DNA of 64,000 nucleotides from positions 124,001-188,000 of the forward strand of contig NZ_CP097127.1 of the NCBI RefSeq assembly GCF_023330665.1. Direction: 5' to 3'. Position 1 is the first letter of the stretch; each line of letters begins with the position of its first letter. The position numbers and the translations under genes are program-made. This document shows, piece by piece, positions 36,518 to 46,695 of this stretch. Under the pieces are notes generated by a model. That model saw only the letters and a list, made by a program, of their open reading frames with translations, was not told the DNA's origin and searched no databases. The DNA comes from Conexibacter sp. S30A1. GTDB taxonomy: Bacteria; Actinomycetota; Thermoleophilia; Solirubrobacterales; Solirubrobacteraceae.

Positions 36518-36711
36518 CTTTTGGGCCTGTAGCGGCATAGCGGCGTAGCAGGTGGTGGTGGACGGGGCCGTGGCGGGCTGGTGTGGCCTGTTGGCGCGGT
36601 GTCGGGGAAGGAGCATCGGCGGCTTGCGCGAAAGCGGTTGCTGTCAACATAACCCGTCCGTCGCGGCCAAGGGGAGGCACGCTGCGCGGCTTCTCTTGGA
36701 GGCTGCCGCCG

Positions 36712-38061
36712 ATGCTCTGCGTCCCATCTTCGCTGAACGAGCTGCTTGTCCTGTTTGAGTCGTGTTTCACCCGTCCCACGTTTGAGACGTTCCGGGGGGT
36801 GTTGGTCGGTCAGGTCTCGCAGACCTCTCTGCGGTGCGTGACCGGGATGCTGACAGGCTCAAGGCTGTCGGGGGTGTGGCATCACGCGCGTTGCCACCGG
36901 TTCTTCGCCAATGCCCGCTGGTCCGTGGACGAGCTCGGGTTACGGCTCGCCTGCCTGATCGTTGAGCGGTTCACAGAACCGGGTGCGAGCGTGCTGGTCG
37001 CGGTCGACGACACGCTCCTGAAACGCAGGGGACGCCGGATCCACGGCACCTTCTGGCATCACGACGCGACCGCCAACAGCCGCTCAGGCTCGGTCGCGTG
37101 GGGGAACAACTGGATCGTGGCCGGGATCTGTGTCAAGCTGCCGTTCCTGCAGCGCACCGTATGTTTGCCGGTCCTGTTCCGGCTCTGGCAGCCGCGGCGC
37201 GAACAGTTCGTCAAGCAGCACAAGCCCGATCCTGAGCGGCCCGGGAAGGTCAAGCTGGCCAGGGCGATGGTCTGCCTGCTCGCCAAACGGCTGCCGGATC
37301 GCCAGATCAACGTGGTCGGTGACAGCGCCTACATCAGCCAGGCGTGGCGTGCTGCACCCAAGCGGGTGACGATCACATCGAGGCTGCGTAGCAACGCGGT
37401 GATCTACGCCCCTGCGCCGCCGCGCACCGGCAAACGCGGCCGGCCACGCAAATGGGGCAAACAGCTTGAAAGCCTTCAACAGATCGCAGCCGACCCCGCC
37501 ACCGAATGGGTAAAGACGACCGTCAGGCGCTACAGCAAAACCGAGACGCTCGAGCTGGCTGAGATCAACTGCCTGTGGGAGCCGCTCGGCGCCGAAACCC
37601 CGGTCCGTGTGATCCTCGTCAAAGACGACACCAAGCCGTGCGGCTACCAGATCGCGCTGATCACCACCGACCTTCACGCCACCGCCGCGCAGATCGTCGA
37701 ACGCTACGCAGACCGCTGGCCGATCGAAGTCGCCTTCCAGGACGGCAAAGAACTGTTCGGCGTCGGTGATGCCCGCAACCGGACCGAGAAAGCCGTGCAA
37801 CGGACCGTCCCATTCCAGTTCTTGGCGATGGACCTCACGATCATCTGGTACGCGCTCTACGGACATCACCCCGACATCGTCACAGAGCATCGCGCCCGCG
37901 CCCCCTGGTATGTCTCCAAGACCACCCCATCATTCCAGGACATGCTCGCCAAGCTACGACGAGTGATCATCGCCACCCAATTTCAACCCGAACAGGCCCG
38001 AACCCCCACAACCCAGGAAATCAACCAAGTCCAGCAAGCATGGGCAGCCGCCGGCCTATGA
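36712..38061 (+). CDS. IS701-family DDE transposase
   Basis: From ATG 36712, with GGAGG about 10 bases upstream, the protein has 449 residues. The catalytic acids fit a DDE pattern: Asp in VAVDDTLLK (about residue 100), Asp in NVVGDSAYIS, and Glu in RWPIEVAFQDGK. The long spacer before that Glu is expected for the IS4/IS701 superfamily. HGTFWHHDA and FQFLAMDLTIIWYALYG are also typical of this group. No frameshift or stop interrupts it, so it may still be active. The reading frame is open further upstream from 36583, but that part is probably not translated. Confidence 0.9.
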   Translation: MLCVPSSLNELLVLFESCFTRPTFETFRGVLVGQVSQTSLRCVTGMLTGSRLSGVWHHARCHRFFANARWSVDELGLRLACLIVERFTEPGASVLVAVDDTLLKRRGRRIHGTFWHHDATANSRSGSVAWGNNWIVAGICVKLPFLQRTVCLPVLFRLWQPRREQFVKQHKPDPERPGKVKLARAMVCLLAKRLPDRQINVVGDSAYISQAWRAAPKRVTITSRLRSNAVIYAPAPPRTGKRGRPRKWGKQLESLQQIAADPATEWVKTTVRRYSKTETLELAEINCLWEPLGAETPVRVILVKDDTKPCGYQIALITTDLHATAAQIVERYADRWPIEVAFQDGKELFGVGDARNRTEKAVQRTVPFQFLAMDLTIIWYALYGHHPDIVTEHRARAPWYVSKTTPSFQDMLAKLRRVIIATQFQPEQARTPTTQEINQVQQAWAAAGL

Positions 38062-38063
38062 AC

Positions 38064-38077
38064 TGCGAAACCCGAGA
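38064..38077 (-). repeat. Right terminal inverted repeat of the insertion sequence
   Basis: TGCGAAACCCGAGA, exact complement of the left end. It is followed by the CGTT target copy at 38078-38081. Confidence 0.85.
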
Positions 38078-38178
38078 CGTTTGCAAATGGCCGAAAGTAG
38101 GCTGAGTTCCGATACACTCGGCTCGACCGATGGGAATGGCTCAGGGTTTCACCCGGACCGTAGCTGCCGCCCGTCTGA

Positions 38179-39252
<1,074 letters not shown>

Positions 39253-39276
39253 CACGGAGCCGCTGGAGATGTCCCG

Positions 39277-40149
39277 TTGCACGACAAGCAAATTCGCAGG
39301 CGACGCGCTGTCCTGGCGCTGCTCGTTGCCGTCTCCCTGATACTTCTCACCGACTACTTCGGGGGCTCTGCGAGCAGCCCTCTGCACCAGGTGCAGCGCG
39401 GCATCGCGACCGTGCTCTCGCCGCTGCAGGCAGGGGCGAGCACCGTGCTCTCGCCGATCCGCAACGCCGCCAGCTATGTCTCGTCGGTGTTCACCGCGAA
39501 GTCCGAGCTGACGACGCTGCAGGGCCGCTACAACCAGCTGGTGGGTGAGTACGCCAGGGTGCAGTACGAGGGCATCCTCTACCGCCAGGCCCAGCAGCTG
39601 CTGGGGCTGGACAAGAGCTACAACCTCGCGAGCTACGGCCCGGTGACCGGCCGACTGATCGGTGAAGATCCGTCGCTGTGGTACGAGACGATCACCGTCG
39701 ACCGTGGCAGCAGCTCCGGCGTGAGTATCTACGACCCAGTCGTGGGGCCCGGCGGCCTGGTCGGCGACGTGACGCAGGTCACGCCCAACGCGTCGGTCGT
39801 CTCGCTGATCACCTCGTCCAAGTTCTCCGTGGGGGCGATGATCGAGAACGAGAGTGGCGCCGCCGGTCTGATCGAGCCGCAGGTTGGTGACCCCAACGCG
39901 CTGACGCTGATCGACCTGCCACCGAACTCCAACGTGTCCTTCAACCAGCTGGTGGTCACCAGCGGCTTTCGCGATCCGCACGATCCCGCGATTCAGTCCT
40001 TCGCGCCGCCCGGCATCCCGATCGGCACGGTGTCGAGCACCAACCCGCAGAACAGCGTGCTGACCAACCAGGAGGAGCAGGTCACGCCGCTCGCCGACCT
40101 GCAGCACCTCACCCTCGTTCAGATCCTGACCCGCCCACACGGCGGTTAG
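39277..40149 (+). CDS. mreC: Rod-shape-determining protein MreC
   Basis: A 290-residue protein from TTG 39277, with GGAG about 9 bases upstream. One N-terminal membrane helix (AVLALLVAVSLILLTDYFGG) is followed by a coiled coil and the MreC beta-domains in the extracytoplasmic space (YETITVDRGSSSGVSIYDPV, LVVTSG). It bridges MreB/MreD to penicillin-binding proteins. It lies between mreB and mreD with short gaps (24 and 13 bp). Confidence 0.93.
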   Translation: MHDKQIRRRRAVLALLVAVSLILLTDYFGGSASSPLHQVQRGIATVLSPLQAGASTVLSPIRNAASYVSSVFTAKSELTTLQGRYNQLVGEYARVQYEGILYRQAQQLLGLDKSYNLASYGPVTGRLIGEDPSLWYETITVDRGSSSGVSIYDPVVGPGGLVGDVTQVTPNASVVSLITSSKFSVGAMIENESGAAGLIEPQVGDPNALTLIDLPPNSNVSFNQLVVTSGFRDPHDPAIQSFAPPGIPIGTVSSTNPQNSVLTNQEEQVTPLADLQHLTLVQILTRPHGG

Positions 40150-40162
40150 CGTCGAGGCGACC

Positions 40163-40777
40163 GTGAACGGCAGGGACAACAACACGCTTGCGCTCGTGGC
40201 CCGGATCGCGCTGATCGCGGTGGTCGCGGTCGTTTTGCAGGTGGCCGTTGTCTCGCAGATCACGCTGTTCGGTGTCACCGCCGATGTCACCTCGCTGGCG
40301 GTGATGTCCATCGGCCTGCTGGCCGGCTCGATGGCGGGCGCGATCGCCGGTTTCGCGATCGGCCTGATGGTGGATGTGGTCATGTTCCAGACGATCGGCG
40401 TCACGTCGCTGTTGTTCATCACCGTCGGGTACTGGTCAGGGCGCCTGCGCGAGCTGCGCGACCCGGCAAACGGCCTCGCGCCGCTCCTGTTGGGGGCGCT
40501 CGCCACGGGCTTCACCGGTGTCGGCATGGCGGTCATCCAGTTTCTGCTCGGCGTCGAGGCGCCCGTCAGCCTGCTGCTTTTGCAGCAGATCGTCCTGCAG
40601 GTGCTCGTCAACAGCCTGCTGGCGCTGCCCGTCTATGAGCTGATCCGGCGTGTGCTCTACCGCGTGCTGCCGCGCGGACCCCGAACCCGCGGCGCGCGCG
40701 CCTACAACGCTTCGCTGAGCCCGCTCGAGCGGCCGTCTGAGCGGCTTGCGGGCAGCACGCGCGCGAGGGTGCGCTGA
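40163..40777 (+). CDS. mreD: Rod-shape-determining protein MreD
   Basis: A 204-residue membrane protein with about five hydrophobic segments (ARIALIAVVAVVLQVAVVS, then LAGSMAGAIAGFAIGLMVDV) and a basic cytoplasmic tail. Length and topology fit MreD. Its GTG start follows mreC by 13 bp, and its TGA overlaps the mrdA start (TGATG). The low sequence conservation of MreD makes the assignment rest largely on its position. Confidence 0.88.
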   Translation: MNGRDNNTLALVARIALIAVVAVVLQVAVVSQITLFGVTADVTSLAVMSIGLLAGSMAGAIAGFAIGLMVDVVMFQTIGVTSLLFITVGYWSGRLRELRDPANGLAPLLLGALATGFTGVGMAVIQFLLGVEAPVSLLLLQQIVLQVLVNSLLALPVYELIRRVLYRVLPRGPRTRGARAYNASLSPLERPSERLAGSTRARVR

Positions 40778-42915
40778 TGCTCGGACCGACCCCCGCAGAC
40801 GATCGCACGCCGCCCATGACCCCGCAGCTGGCGCTGCGGGTGGCGCTCGTTGGCGGGCTGGCGCTGTTGATGTTCGCCGTGATCTTCTTTCGCCTCTGGT
40901 TCCTGCAGGTGCTCACCGGCACCCAGTACGCGGCCCAGGCGCAGAGCCAGACGGTGCTCTCGATCCCGGTGCCGGCACCGCGCGGTGAGATCGTCGACGC
41001 AAGCGGGCAGCCGCTCGTGCAGTCGGTCCCGGTGCCGTCGATCCAGATTGCGCCCCGCAGCCTGCCGGGCGGCGGCGCCACGCTCGACCTGCAGCTCAAG
41101 CACCCGGTCGTGATCCCCCAAGCCGCCGAAGCGGTGATGGCGCGCCTGGCGAAGCTGCTCGGCATGTCTGCCACGCCCACGCGCTGCAGCTACACCGTCT
41201 ACATCGCCAACAAGGGCCCGGAGGTTTCGCACGTCCGCCTCTCGCCGATCGCCTGTCTGGTGGCCCAGAGCGTCGCGCAGTCTCAGTACGGCAACGCGAC
41301 GATCAAGACCGATGTGCCGACATACATTCAGGATTACATCGGCGAGCGTCAGACCGAGTTTCCCGGTGTGGTCTCGCAGGACACCTACCAGCTCAAGTAC
41401 GCGCTTGGGACCGCCGGCGCGCAGCTCTTCGGATACCTGAGCCAGGTCACGCCGGCTGAGATCAAGGACAAGATCTACAAGAGCGCGCAGGCCGGCGACA
41501 TCGTCGGACAGTCCGGCCTGGAGGAGCAGTACAACCAGTACCTGCAGGGTGTCAACGGCAGTGAGGGTGTGAAGGTCAACGCCCAGGGGCAGTTCGAGGG
41601 CTACGCGAAGGCGACGGCACCGCTCGTTGGTGACACGCTGAAGCTCTCGCTGAACGCGGCGCTGGAGAAGGTTGGGCAGCAGGCGCTGGCCACGTCGATC
41701 AAGGCCAACTCAAGCCTCGGGGCCGATGGCGGCTCGTTTGTCGCAATCGACCCGCAGAACGGGCAGATCTACGCGATGGGCTCGAGCCCCACCTACAACC
41801 CCGCCTCGATCGCCAACGGCATCCCCACCAAGGAGTGGGCCTTCCTGAACAACCCGGCAAACCACGAGCCGCTGCTCAACCGTGCGATTCAGGGGGCCTT
41901 CCCGGACGGCTCGACCTTCAAGCCGGTGACCGCCACAGCGGCGCTCGAGACCGGCGTCTGGAAGCTGGGTGAGACCTTCAACGATTACCCCGGCCGGCTG
42001 TTCTGTCTGAAGGGCGCGCCGTGTCTGAGCAACGCCGGGCATGCCAACTACGGAGTCGTGGATCTGCAGACCGCGATCGAGGTCTCAGACGACGAGTTCT
42101 TCTACAACCTCGGCCGGCTGCTGAACGGCAACCCCGCCAACTATCCGAAGGGCTTCGCCCTGCAGGCTTGGGCGCGCCGCTACGGCCTCGGCCAGACGAC
42201 CGGCGTGGACCTCCCCGGCGAGAGCCCTGGGCTGATCGGCTCGCCGAGGGTGCAGACGGCGCTCTGGAAGGAGGAGCTCCAGTGCCAGAACGCCACCGGC
42301 CTCTACAAGGGCGGCCCCAAGCATCCGGCGGTGATGGGTGATTTCGGTAACGAGGTGCTCTCGGGCGGCTGCGGTATCGCCAACGCCAGCTACTGGACGG
42401 TCGACGACAACGTCGAGACCGGTGTCGGCCAGTACGTTGACCAGGTCACGCCGATCCAGCTGGCCGTCGTCTACTCCGCGGTTGAGAACGGCGGCACGAT
42501 CGTCACGCCGCACATCGGCTCCGAGATCCAGTCGCCGACCGGCACGCTCGTGCAGAACATCAACCCGGCCCCCAAGCGCAAGCTGAATATCAACCCGGCC
42601 TACCTGAACGCGATCCGGCAGGGTCTCTACCTGGCCGCCAAGGGCCCGCAGGGGACCTCCACCGACGTGATGTCGAGCCTGCCGCTGCCGGTCTACGGCA
42701 AGACCGGTAGCGCCGAGCTCAACGCGAGCCCGGGCGGGCCCACCGACGGCTGGTATGCCTGCTACGTGCCGGGCACCGCGACCCGCAAGCCGATCGTGGT
42801 GGTCGTCGACATCGAGCGCGGTGGCTACGGCACCAGCTCCGCGGCACCGGTCGCGCGCCAGATCCTCTCCCAGTTCTACTTCGGCAAACCCGGACCGATG
42901 GTCGGGCTGGGGTAA
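40777..42915 (+). CDS. mrdA: Penicillin-binding protein 2 (elongation transpeptidase)
   Basis: A 712-residue class B penicillin-binding protein. One N-terminal membrane helix is followed by the pedestal domain (PAPRGEIVDASGQPL near residue 66) and the transpeptidase domain. The nucleophile Ser379 and Lys382 are in DGSTFKPV. The second motif is Ser-Asp-Asp in EVSDDEFFY, and the third is KTG in YGKTGSAEL. It cross-links elongation-type peptidoglycan with RodA, encoded next. The GTG of rodA follows its TAA by 1 base. Confidence 0.94.
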   Translation: MLGPTPADDRTPPMTPQLALRVALVGGLALLMFAVIFFRLWFLQVLTGTQYAAQAQSQTVLSIPVPAPRGEIVDASGQPLVQSVPVPSIQIAPRSLPGGGATLDLQLKHPVVIPQAAEAVMARLAKLLGMSATPTRCSYTVYIANKGPEVSHVRLSPIACLVAQSVAQSQYGNATIKTDVPTYIQDYIGERQTEFPGVVSQDTYQLKYALGTAGAQLFGYLSQVTPAEIKDKIYKSAQAGDIVGQSGLEEQYNQYLQGVNGSEGVKVNAQGQFEGYAKATAPLVGDTLKLSLNAALEKVGQQALATSIKANSSLGADGGSFVAIDPQNGQIYAMGSSPTYNPASIANGIPTKEWAFLNNPANHEPLLNRAIQGAFPDGSTFKPVTATAALETGVWKLGETFNDYPGRLFCLKGAPCLSNAGHANYGVVDLQTAIEVSDDEFFYNLGRLLNGNPANYPKGFALQAWARRYGLGQTTGVDLPGESPGLIGSPRVQTALWKEELQCQNATGLYKGGPKHPAVMGDFGNEVLSGGCGIANASYWTVDDNVETGVGQYVDQVTPIQLAVVYSAVENGGTIVTPHIGSEIQSPTGTLVQNINPAPKRKLNINPAYLNAIRQGLYLAAKGPQGTSTDVMSSLPLPVYGKTGSAELNASPGGPTDGWYACYVPGTATRKPIVVVVDIERGGYGTSSAAPVARQILSQFYFGKPGPMVGLG

Positions 42916-42916
42916 C

Positions 42917-44119
42917 GTGACCGTGAGCGCGACCACCCCACTGCAGCTGAGCGGAGAGTCCTCCAGCCGGACCAGCGGCCAGCTGCTGCGCATCGACCCG
43001 CTGCTGATGTTCGCCGCGGTGGCGCTCTCGGCCTGCTCGATCGTGGTCCTGCACGCGCTGAACGTCCCGCCCTACGTCGGCGAGTACAAGCGCCAGGCGA
43101 TCTTCGCTGGGCTTGGGATCGTGGTGGCGCTCGTGATCAGCCGCTTCGACTACTCGCGGCTGCGTGAGCTGCGCTACGTGATCTACGGCCTGACGATCGT
43201 GCTCAACCTGGCGGTGTTCGCCTTCCACGCGCCCGGTGGTAGCGCCGGCGCCTCACAGCGACGGATCCCGCTGCCGGGCTTCAGCTTCCAGTCCTCGGTG
43301 TTCTGCATGGTGCTGCTGATTCTGGCGCTGTCGGCCTTCGCCGTCGAGCGCTCGAGACGAGTGGGGGAGCACCGCACGACCGCACGCATCCTGCTGCTCG
43401 GGCTGATCCCGGCGATGATCGTGATGGCTCAGCCCGACCTCGGTGACGCGCTGATCTACGGGGTGATCTCGGTCGCCGTGCTGTTCTTCTGGGGGACCAG
43501 CTGGAAGCATCTGGCGGCGCTGGCGGCGCTGGTGGTGGCAGCCACCGTGATCGTCCTGACGGTCGCGCCGGCGGTTGGCGTCCATGTCCTGAAGCCCTAC
43601 CAGACGGCGCGCCTGACGACCTTCCTGAACCCGAACTGCAACGTGTCCAAGGACACCAACTGCTACCAGCTGCACGAGGGCCTGATCGCGCTGGGCTCCG
43701 GACAGAAGACCGGCACGGGACCGGCCAAGGCCAGCCAGGCAACGGGCGGCTTCATCCCGGAGGCCGACAGCGACTTCATCTTCGCCACTGTCGGTGAGAT
43801 GTACGGGTTTGTCGGCGCCGCCGTCGTGATCTCGCTCTACGCGCTCTTGATCTGGCGCACGCTGCGGATCGTGACGATGGCCAAGAACCTGTACGGGACC
43901 CTGATCGCGGGCGGGATCCTCGCCATGTTCATGTACCAGGTCTTCGTGACCATCGGCATGAACATGGGAATCATGCCGGTCACCGGCATCCCGCTACCAC
44001 TGATCGCCTACGGCGGCTCCTCGGTGGTCACAACCTTCATAGCCATAGGCCTGCTGCAGTCGATCCACGTCCAGGCACGGATGTCGTCGACGGGCAAGGC
44101 CCGGGCGCTGATCGTCTGA
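42917..44119 (+). CDS. rodA: RodA peptidoglycan glycosyltransferase (SEDS family)
   Basis: From GTG 42917 the protein has 400 residues and about ten hydrophobic segments. The SEDS signature regions IVMAQPDLGDALIYG and GIPLPLIAYGGSSVVTT are clear. It polymerises lipid II into glycan strands with PBP2. A second GTG at 42923 could be the true start. It lacks a strong Shine-Dalgarno and probably relies on coupling with mrdA, one base upstream. It is the last gene of the mre group before a 41-bp gap to the RNase gene. Confidence 0.94.
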   Translation: MTVSATTPLQLSGESSSRTSGQLLRIDPLLMFAAVALSACSIVVLHALNVPPYVGEYKRQAIFAGLGIVVALVISRFDYSRLRELRYVIYGLTIVLNLAVFAFHAPGGSAGASQRRIPLPGFSFQSSVFCMVLLILALSAFAVERSRRVGEHRTTARILLLGLIPAMIVMAQPDLGDALIYGVISVAVLFFWGTSWKHLAALAALVVAATVIVLTVAPAVGVHVLKPYQTARLTTFLNPNCNVSKDTNCYQLHEGLIALGSGQKTGTGPAKASQATGGFIPEADSDFIFATVGEMYGFVGAAVVISLYALLIWRTLRIVTMAKNLYGTLIAGGILAMFMYQVFVTIGMNMGIMPVTGIPLPLIAYGGSSVVTTFIAIGLLQSIHVQARMSSTGKARALIV

Positions 44120-44160
44120 CGGTTCGCCGTCGGACGCAAGAACTCGAAAAGGAACAGAAA

Positions 44161-46083
44161 TTGAAGAAGCAAGTGCTGGTCAGCGTCGACCGCGGCGAAA
44201 CCCGCGTGGCCCTGCTCGAACGGGCCGGTGAGCCGGCTCCCCGGCCCGCAGCTCCCGCCACCACCCGGCGACGGCGGCGCAGCGCCAACCCCGGTGCCGG
44301 CTACGCGGTGGCGGAGCTTTATCTCGAGCGCCGCGGCAACCGCTCGATCGTCGGCAACATCTACAAGGGGCGGGTGGACAACGTGCTGCCCGGGCTCGAG
44401 GCCGCGTTCGTTGACATCGGTCTTGACAAGAACGGTTTTCTGCACGTCGACGAGATCGTTCTGCCGGGCGTTGAGGCGCCGCGCCGCGGGCGCGGCTCCG
44501 GTCGCGATGCGGCACAGATCGGAGACCTGCTCAAGCCCGGTCAGGACATCGTCGTGCAGGTTGTCAAGGACCCGCTCAAGACCAAGGGCGCACGCCTGTC
44601 CATGGATCTCACGATCGCCGGACGGTACATGGTGCTCGCACCCTTTGGTGAGGGTGTGGGCGTGTCGCGCCGGCTCGATGAGCGCGAACGCGAACGGCTC
44701 CGCAAGGAGGCTGCCAAGCTGGATCTGCAGGGCGCGGGCGCGATCATCCGTACGGCCGCGCAGGGGGCCAAGCGCGCCGACCTGGAACGCGAGCTGCTCT
44801 ACCTGTTCAAGCTCAACGAGGTGCTGCGCAAGCGGGTGGCCGAGACCGAGGCGCCGGCACTCGTCTTCCAGGAGGCCGACCTGTCGGTGCGCGTCGTGCG
44901 CGACATCTACTCAGGCGAGTTCGAGCGGGCGATCGTCGACGACGAGAAGCAGCACCACCGCCTCGTCTCGTTCTTCTCGCGTACCGCCCCCGAGCTCGTT
45001 GACCTGGTCGAGCTGTGGAGCGAAGAGCGGCCGCTGTTTGAGGCCTTTGGGGTTGATCGCGTGCTCGACTCCACGCTCTCGCGGCGTGTCGATCTGCCCA
45101 GCGGCGGCTACCTGGTGATCGACTACGCCGAGGCGCTGACCGTCATCGACGTGAACTCCGGCAGCTTCACCGGCAAGGGCAAGAGCGCCAGGCTGGAGGA
45201 CACGATCACCAAGACCAACCTCGAGGCGGCAGAGGAGGTCGTGCGTCAGCTGCGGTTGCGCGACATCGGCGGGATCATCGTGATCGACTTCATCGACATG
45301 GCGCGTGCCAGGAACCGCGATGCCGTGCTCAAGACGCTGCGCAAGGCGCTCGACGAGGACCGCACAAAGACCTTCGTGGTCGAGATCTCGCCACTCGGGC
45401 TGGTGGAGATGACACGTCAGAACGTCACCGAGGGCGTGCGGGAGATCATGACCCGACCGTGTCCGACCTGCCACGGCGAGGGAGTGATCAAGTCCGAGGA
45501 GACGATTGCGATTGAGTTTGAGCGGCGCATGCGTGAGCTCGCCACCAAGGTCTCGGCGGAGGCTCTGCTGATCCAGATGAACCCGCGTGTGAGCCAGGAG
45601 TTCACCGGACACGACGCGCGTGTGCTGCGCGCGATCGAGGCTGAGACCGGAAAGTGGTTCCACTTCGAGGGCTCAGAGGGGCTGCCGCTGGATCACTTCG
45701 CGGTGCTCATGGAGGCCGACCGCCAGCAGGTCCTGGAGCGCGCACTGCCGTTCCGCGAGGGTGAGGAGGTGTACCTCGAGATCATCGAGCCGCACATGTA
45801 CAGCGCCGGCGATGCCGTGGCAAAGGTGGACGGCTACATCATCTGCGTGCGCAACGCGGACGCGGCGGTCGGTCAGAAGCGGCTGGTGCGCATCGAGCAG
45901 GTCGGGCGCACCGAGGCGGTCGCCGTGCTGATCGACCAGCCACCCGCTGCCCTGGTCGCTGACGCGCCCGTGGGCGATGCAGTAGAATCGTCTGTCCGGC
46001 GTCGCGGCCGGCGCTCACCTGCGCGCCGGGCGACGGTAACGGCTGGTGCGGCAACCGCCGACCACGAACCTTCCTCAGAGTGA
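44161..46083 (+). CDS. rng: Ribonuclease E/G family endoribonuclease
   Basis: A 640-residue RNase from TTG 44161, with AAGGAA upstream. An Arg/Pro/Ala-rich stretch (about residues 22-42) interrupts the first part of the domain. The S1 core has NIYKGRVDNVLPGLEAAFVD, and the metal-binding acids lie in TVIDVNSG and IVIDFIDM. The zinc-link CPTCHGEG follows, and the C-terminal tail is basic. It processes rRNA and mRNA in a degradosome-like role. rplU and rpmA lie immediately downstream, the order seen in many actinobacteria. The symbol rne would serve as well. Confidence 0.93.
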   Translation: MKKQVLVSVDRGETRVALLERAGEPAPRPAAPATTRRRRRSANPGAGYAVAELYLERRGNRSIVGNIYKGRVDNVLPGLEAAFVDIGLDKNGFLHVDEIVLPGVEAPRRGRGSGRDAAQIGDLLKPGQDIVVQVVKDPLKTKGARLSMDLTIAGRYMVLAPFGEGVGVSRRLDERERERLRKEAAKLDLQGAGAIIRTAAQGAKRADLERELLYLFKLNEVLRKRVAETEAPALVFQEADLSVRVVRDIYSGEFERAIVDDEKQHHRLVSFFSRTAPELVDLVELWSEERPLFEAFGVDRVLDSTLSRRVDLPSGGYLVIDYAEALTVIDVNSGSFTGKGKSARLEDTITKTNLEAAEEVVRQLRLRDIGGIIVIDFIDMARARNRDAVLKTLRKALDEDRTKTFVVEISPLGLVEMTRQNVTEGVREIMTRPCPTCHGEGVIKSEETIAIEFERRMRELATKVSAEALLIQMNPRVSQEFTGHDARVLRAIEAETGKWFHFEGSEGLPLDHFAVLMEADRQQVLERALPFREGEEVYLEIIEPHMYSAGDAVAKVDGYIICVRNADAAVGQKRLVRIEQVGRTEAVAVLIDQPPAALVADAPVGDAVESSVRRRGRRSPARRATVTAGAATADHEPSSE

Positions 46084-46085
46084 TC

Positions 46086-46415
46086 ATGTACGCAATCGTC
46101 AAGACAGGCGGCAAGCAATACCGTGTCCAGGAGGGCCAGAGCCTGCTCGTTGAGCGGCTCGCGGCCGCAGAGGGCGAAAGCGTGTCGCTGCCGCCGCTGC
46201 TCGTCGTCGACGGCGAGCGCATGCTCGACGGTGAGGGGCTGGCCTCGGCCAGGGTCGCGGCCACGGTCCTCGCCCACGAGCGCGGGCCCAAGCTACGGGT
46301 CGTCAAGTTCAAGCCCAAGCGTGGCTACAAGCGGCGCAACGGCCACCGGCAGGAGCTGACCCGGATCCAGATAACCAACATCGAGGCTGGCCAGGAGGCT
46401 GAGCATGGCGCATAA
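46086..46415 (+). CDS. rplU: 50S ribosomal protein L21
   Basis: A 109-residue protein from ATG 46086 that starts [14 protein letters not shown], the L21 N-terminal signature. The basic segment [18 protein letters not shown] matches the RNA-binding end of the family. A GTG 6 bases earlier is less likely. The rng stop is at 46083, and the gene ends 8 bases inside rpmA, an ordinary ribosomal overlap. Confidence 0.96.
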   Translation: MYAIVKTGGKQYRVQEGQSLLVERLAAAEGESVSLPPLLVVDGERMLDGEGLASARVAATVLAHERGPKLRVVKFKPKRGYKRRNGHRQELTRIQITNIEAGQEAEHGA

Positions 46416-46668
46416 GAAGGGTCTCGGCTCGTCACGCAACGGGCGCGACTCAAACGCACAGCGCCTGGGCGTCAAGGTCTTTGGCGGCCAGAGCGTCTCC
46501 GGTGGCGAGATCATCGTGCGCCAGCGCGGAACCCGCTTTCACCCCGGCGTCGGCGTCGGCATCGGCAAGGACGACACGATCTACGCCAGGTCAGCTGGCG
46601 TGGTGCAGTTCACACGCGGCCGCAAGGGGCGAATGATCTCCGTGGCGCCGGCCGACGACGCGGCCTGA
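46405..46668 (+). CDS. rpmA: 50S ribosomal protein L27
   Basis: An 87-residue protein starting [20 protein letters not shown], the exact family pattern, with [15 protein letters not shown] next. It overlaps the last 11 bases of rplU. Its N-terminus begins directly at the mature form; there is no cleaved leader as found in Firmicutes. The stop codon TGA forms part of the terminator hairpin shared with mscL. Confidence 0.97.
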   Translation: MAHKKGLGSSRNGRDSNAQRLGVKVFGGQSVSGGEIIVRQRGTRFHPGVGVGIGKDDTIYARSAGVVQFTRGRKGRMISVAPADDAA

Positions 46669-46695
46669 GCGCGACGCCGCAACTCGTTGCGCTCA
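46666..46695. terminator. Bidirectional hairpin containing both stop codons
   Basis: TGAGCGCGAC (46666-46675) pairs with GTTGCGCTCA (46686-46695), 10 bp with one G-U wobble and a 10-base loop. The first arm includes the rpmA stop, and the second arm, read on the minus strand, includes the mscL stop. Confidence 0.6.

Larger units (their letters stand above)
36504..38077 (+). mobile_element. IS701-like insertion sequence (1574 bp, intact)
   Basis: Terminal inverted repeats TCTCGGGTTTCGCA are at 36504-36517 and, inverted, at 38064-38077, with weaker similarity further in. Both ends are flanked by CGTT (36500-36503 and 38078-38081), a 4-bp target duplication as in IS701-family elements. It carries one full transposase gene. 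The 194 bases before that gene hold no other gene. It sits between maf and mreB. Confidence 0.85.
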
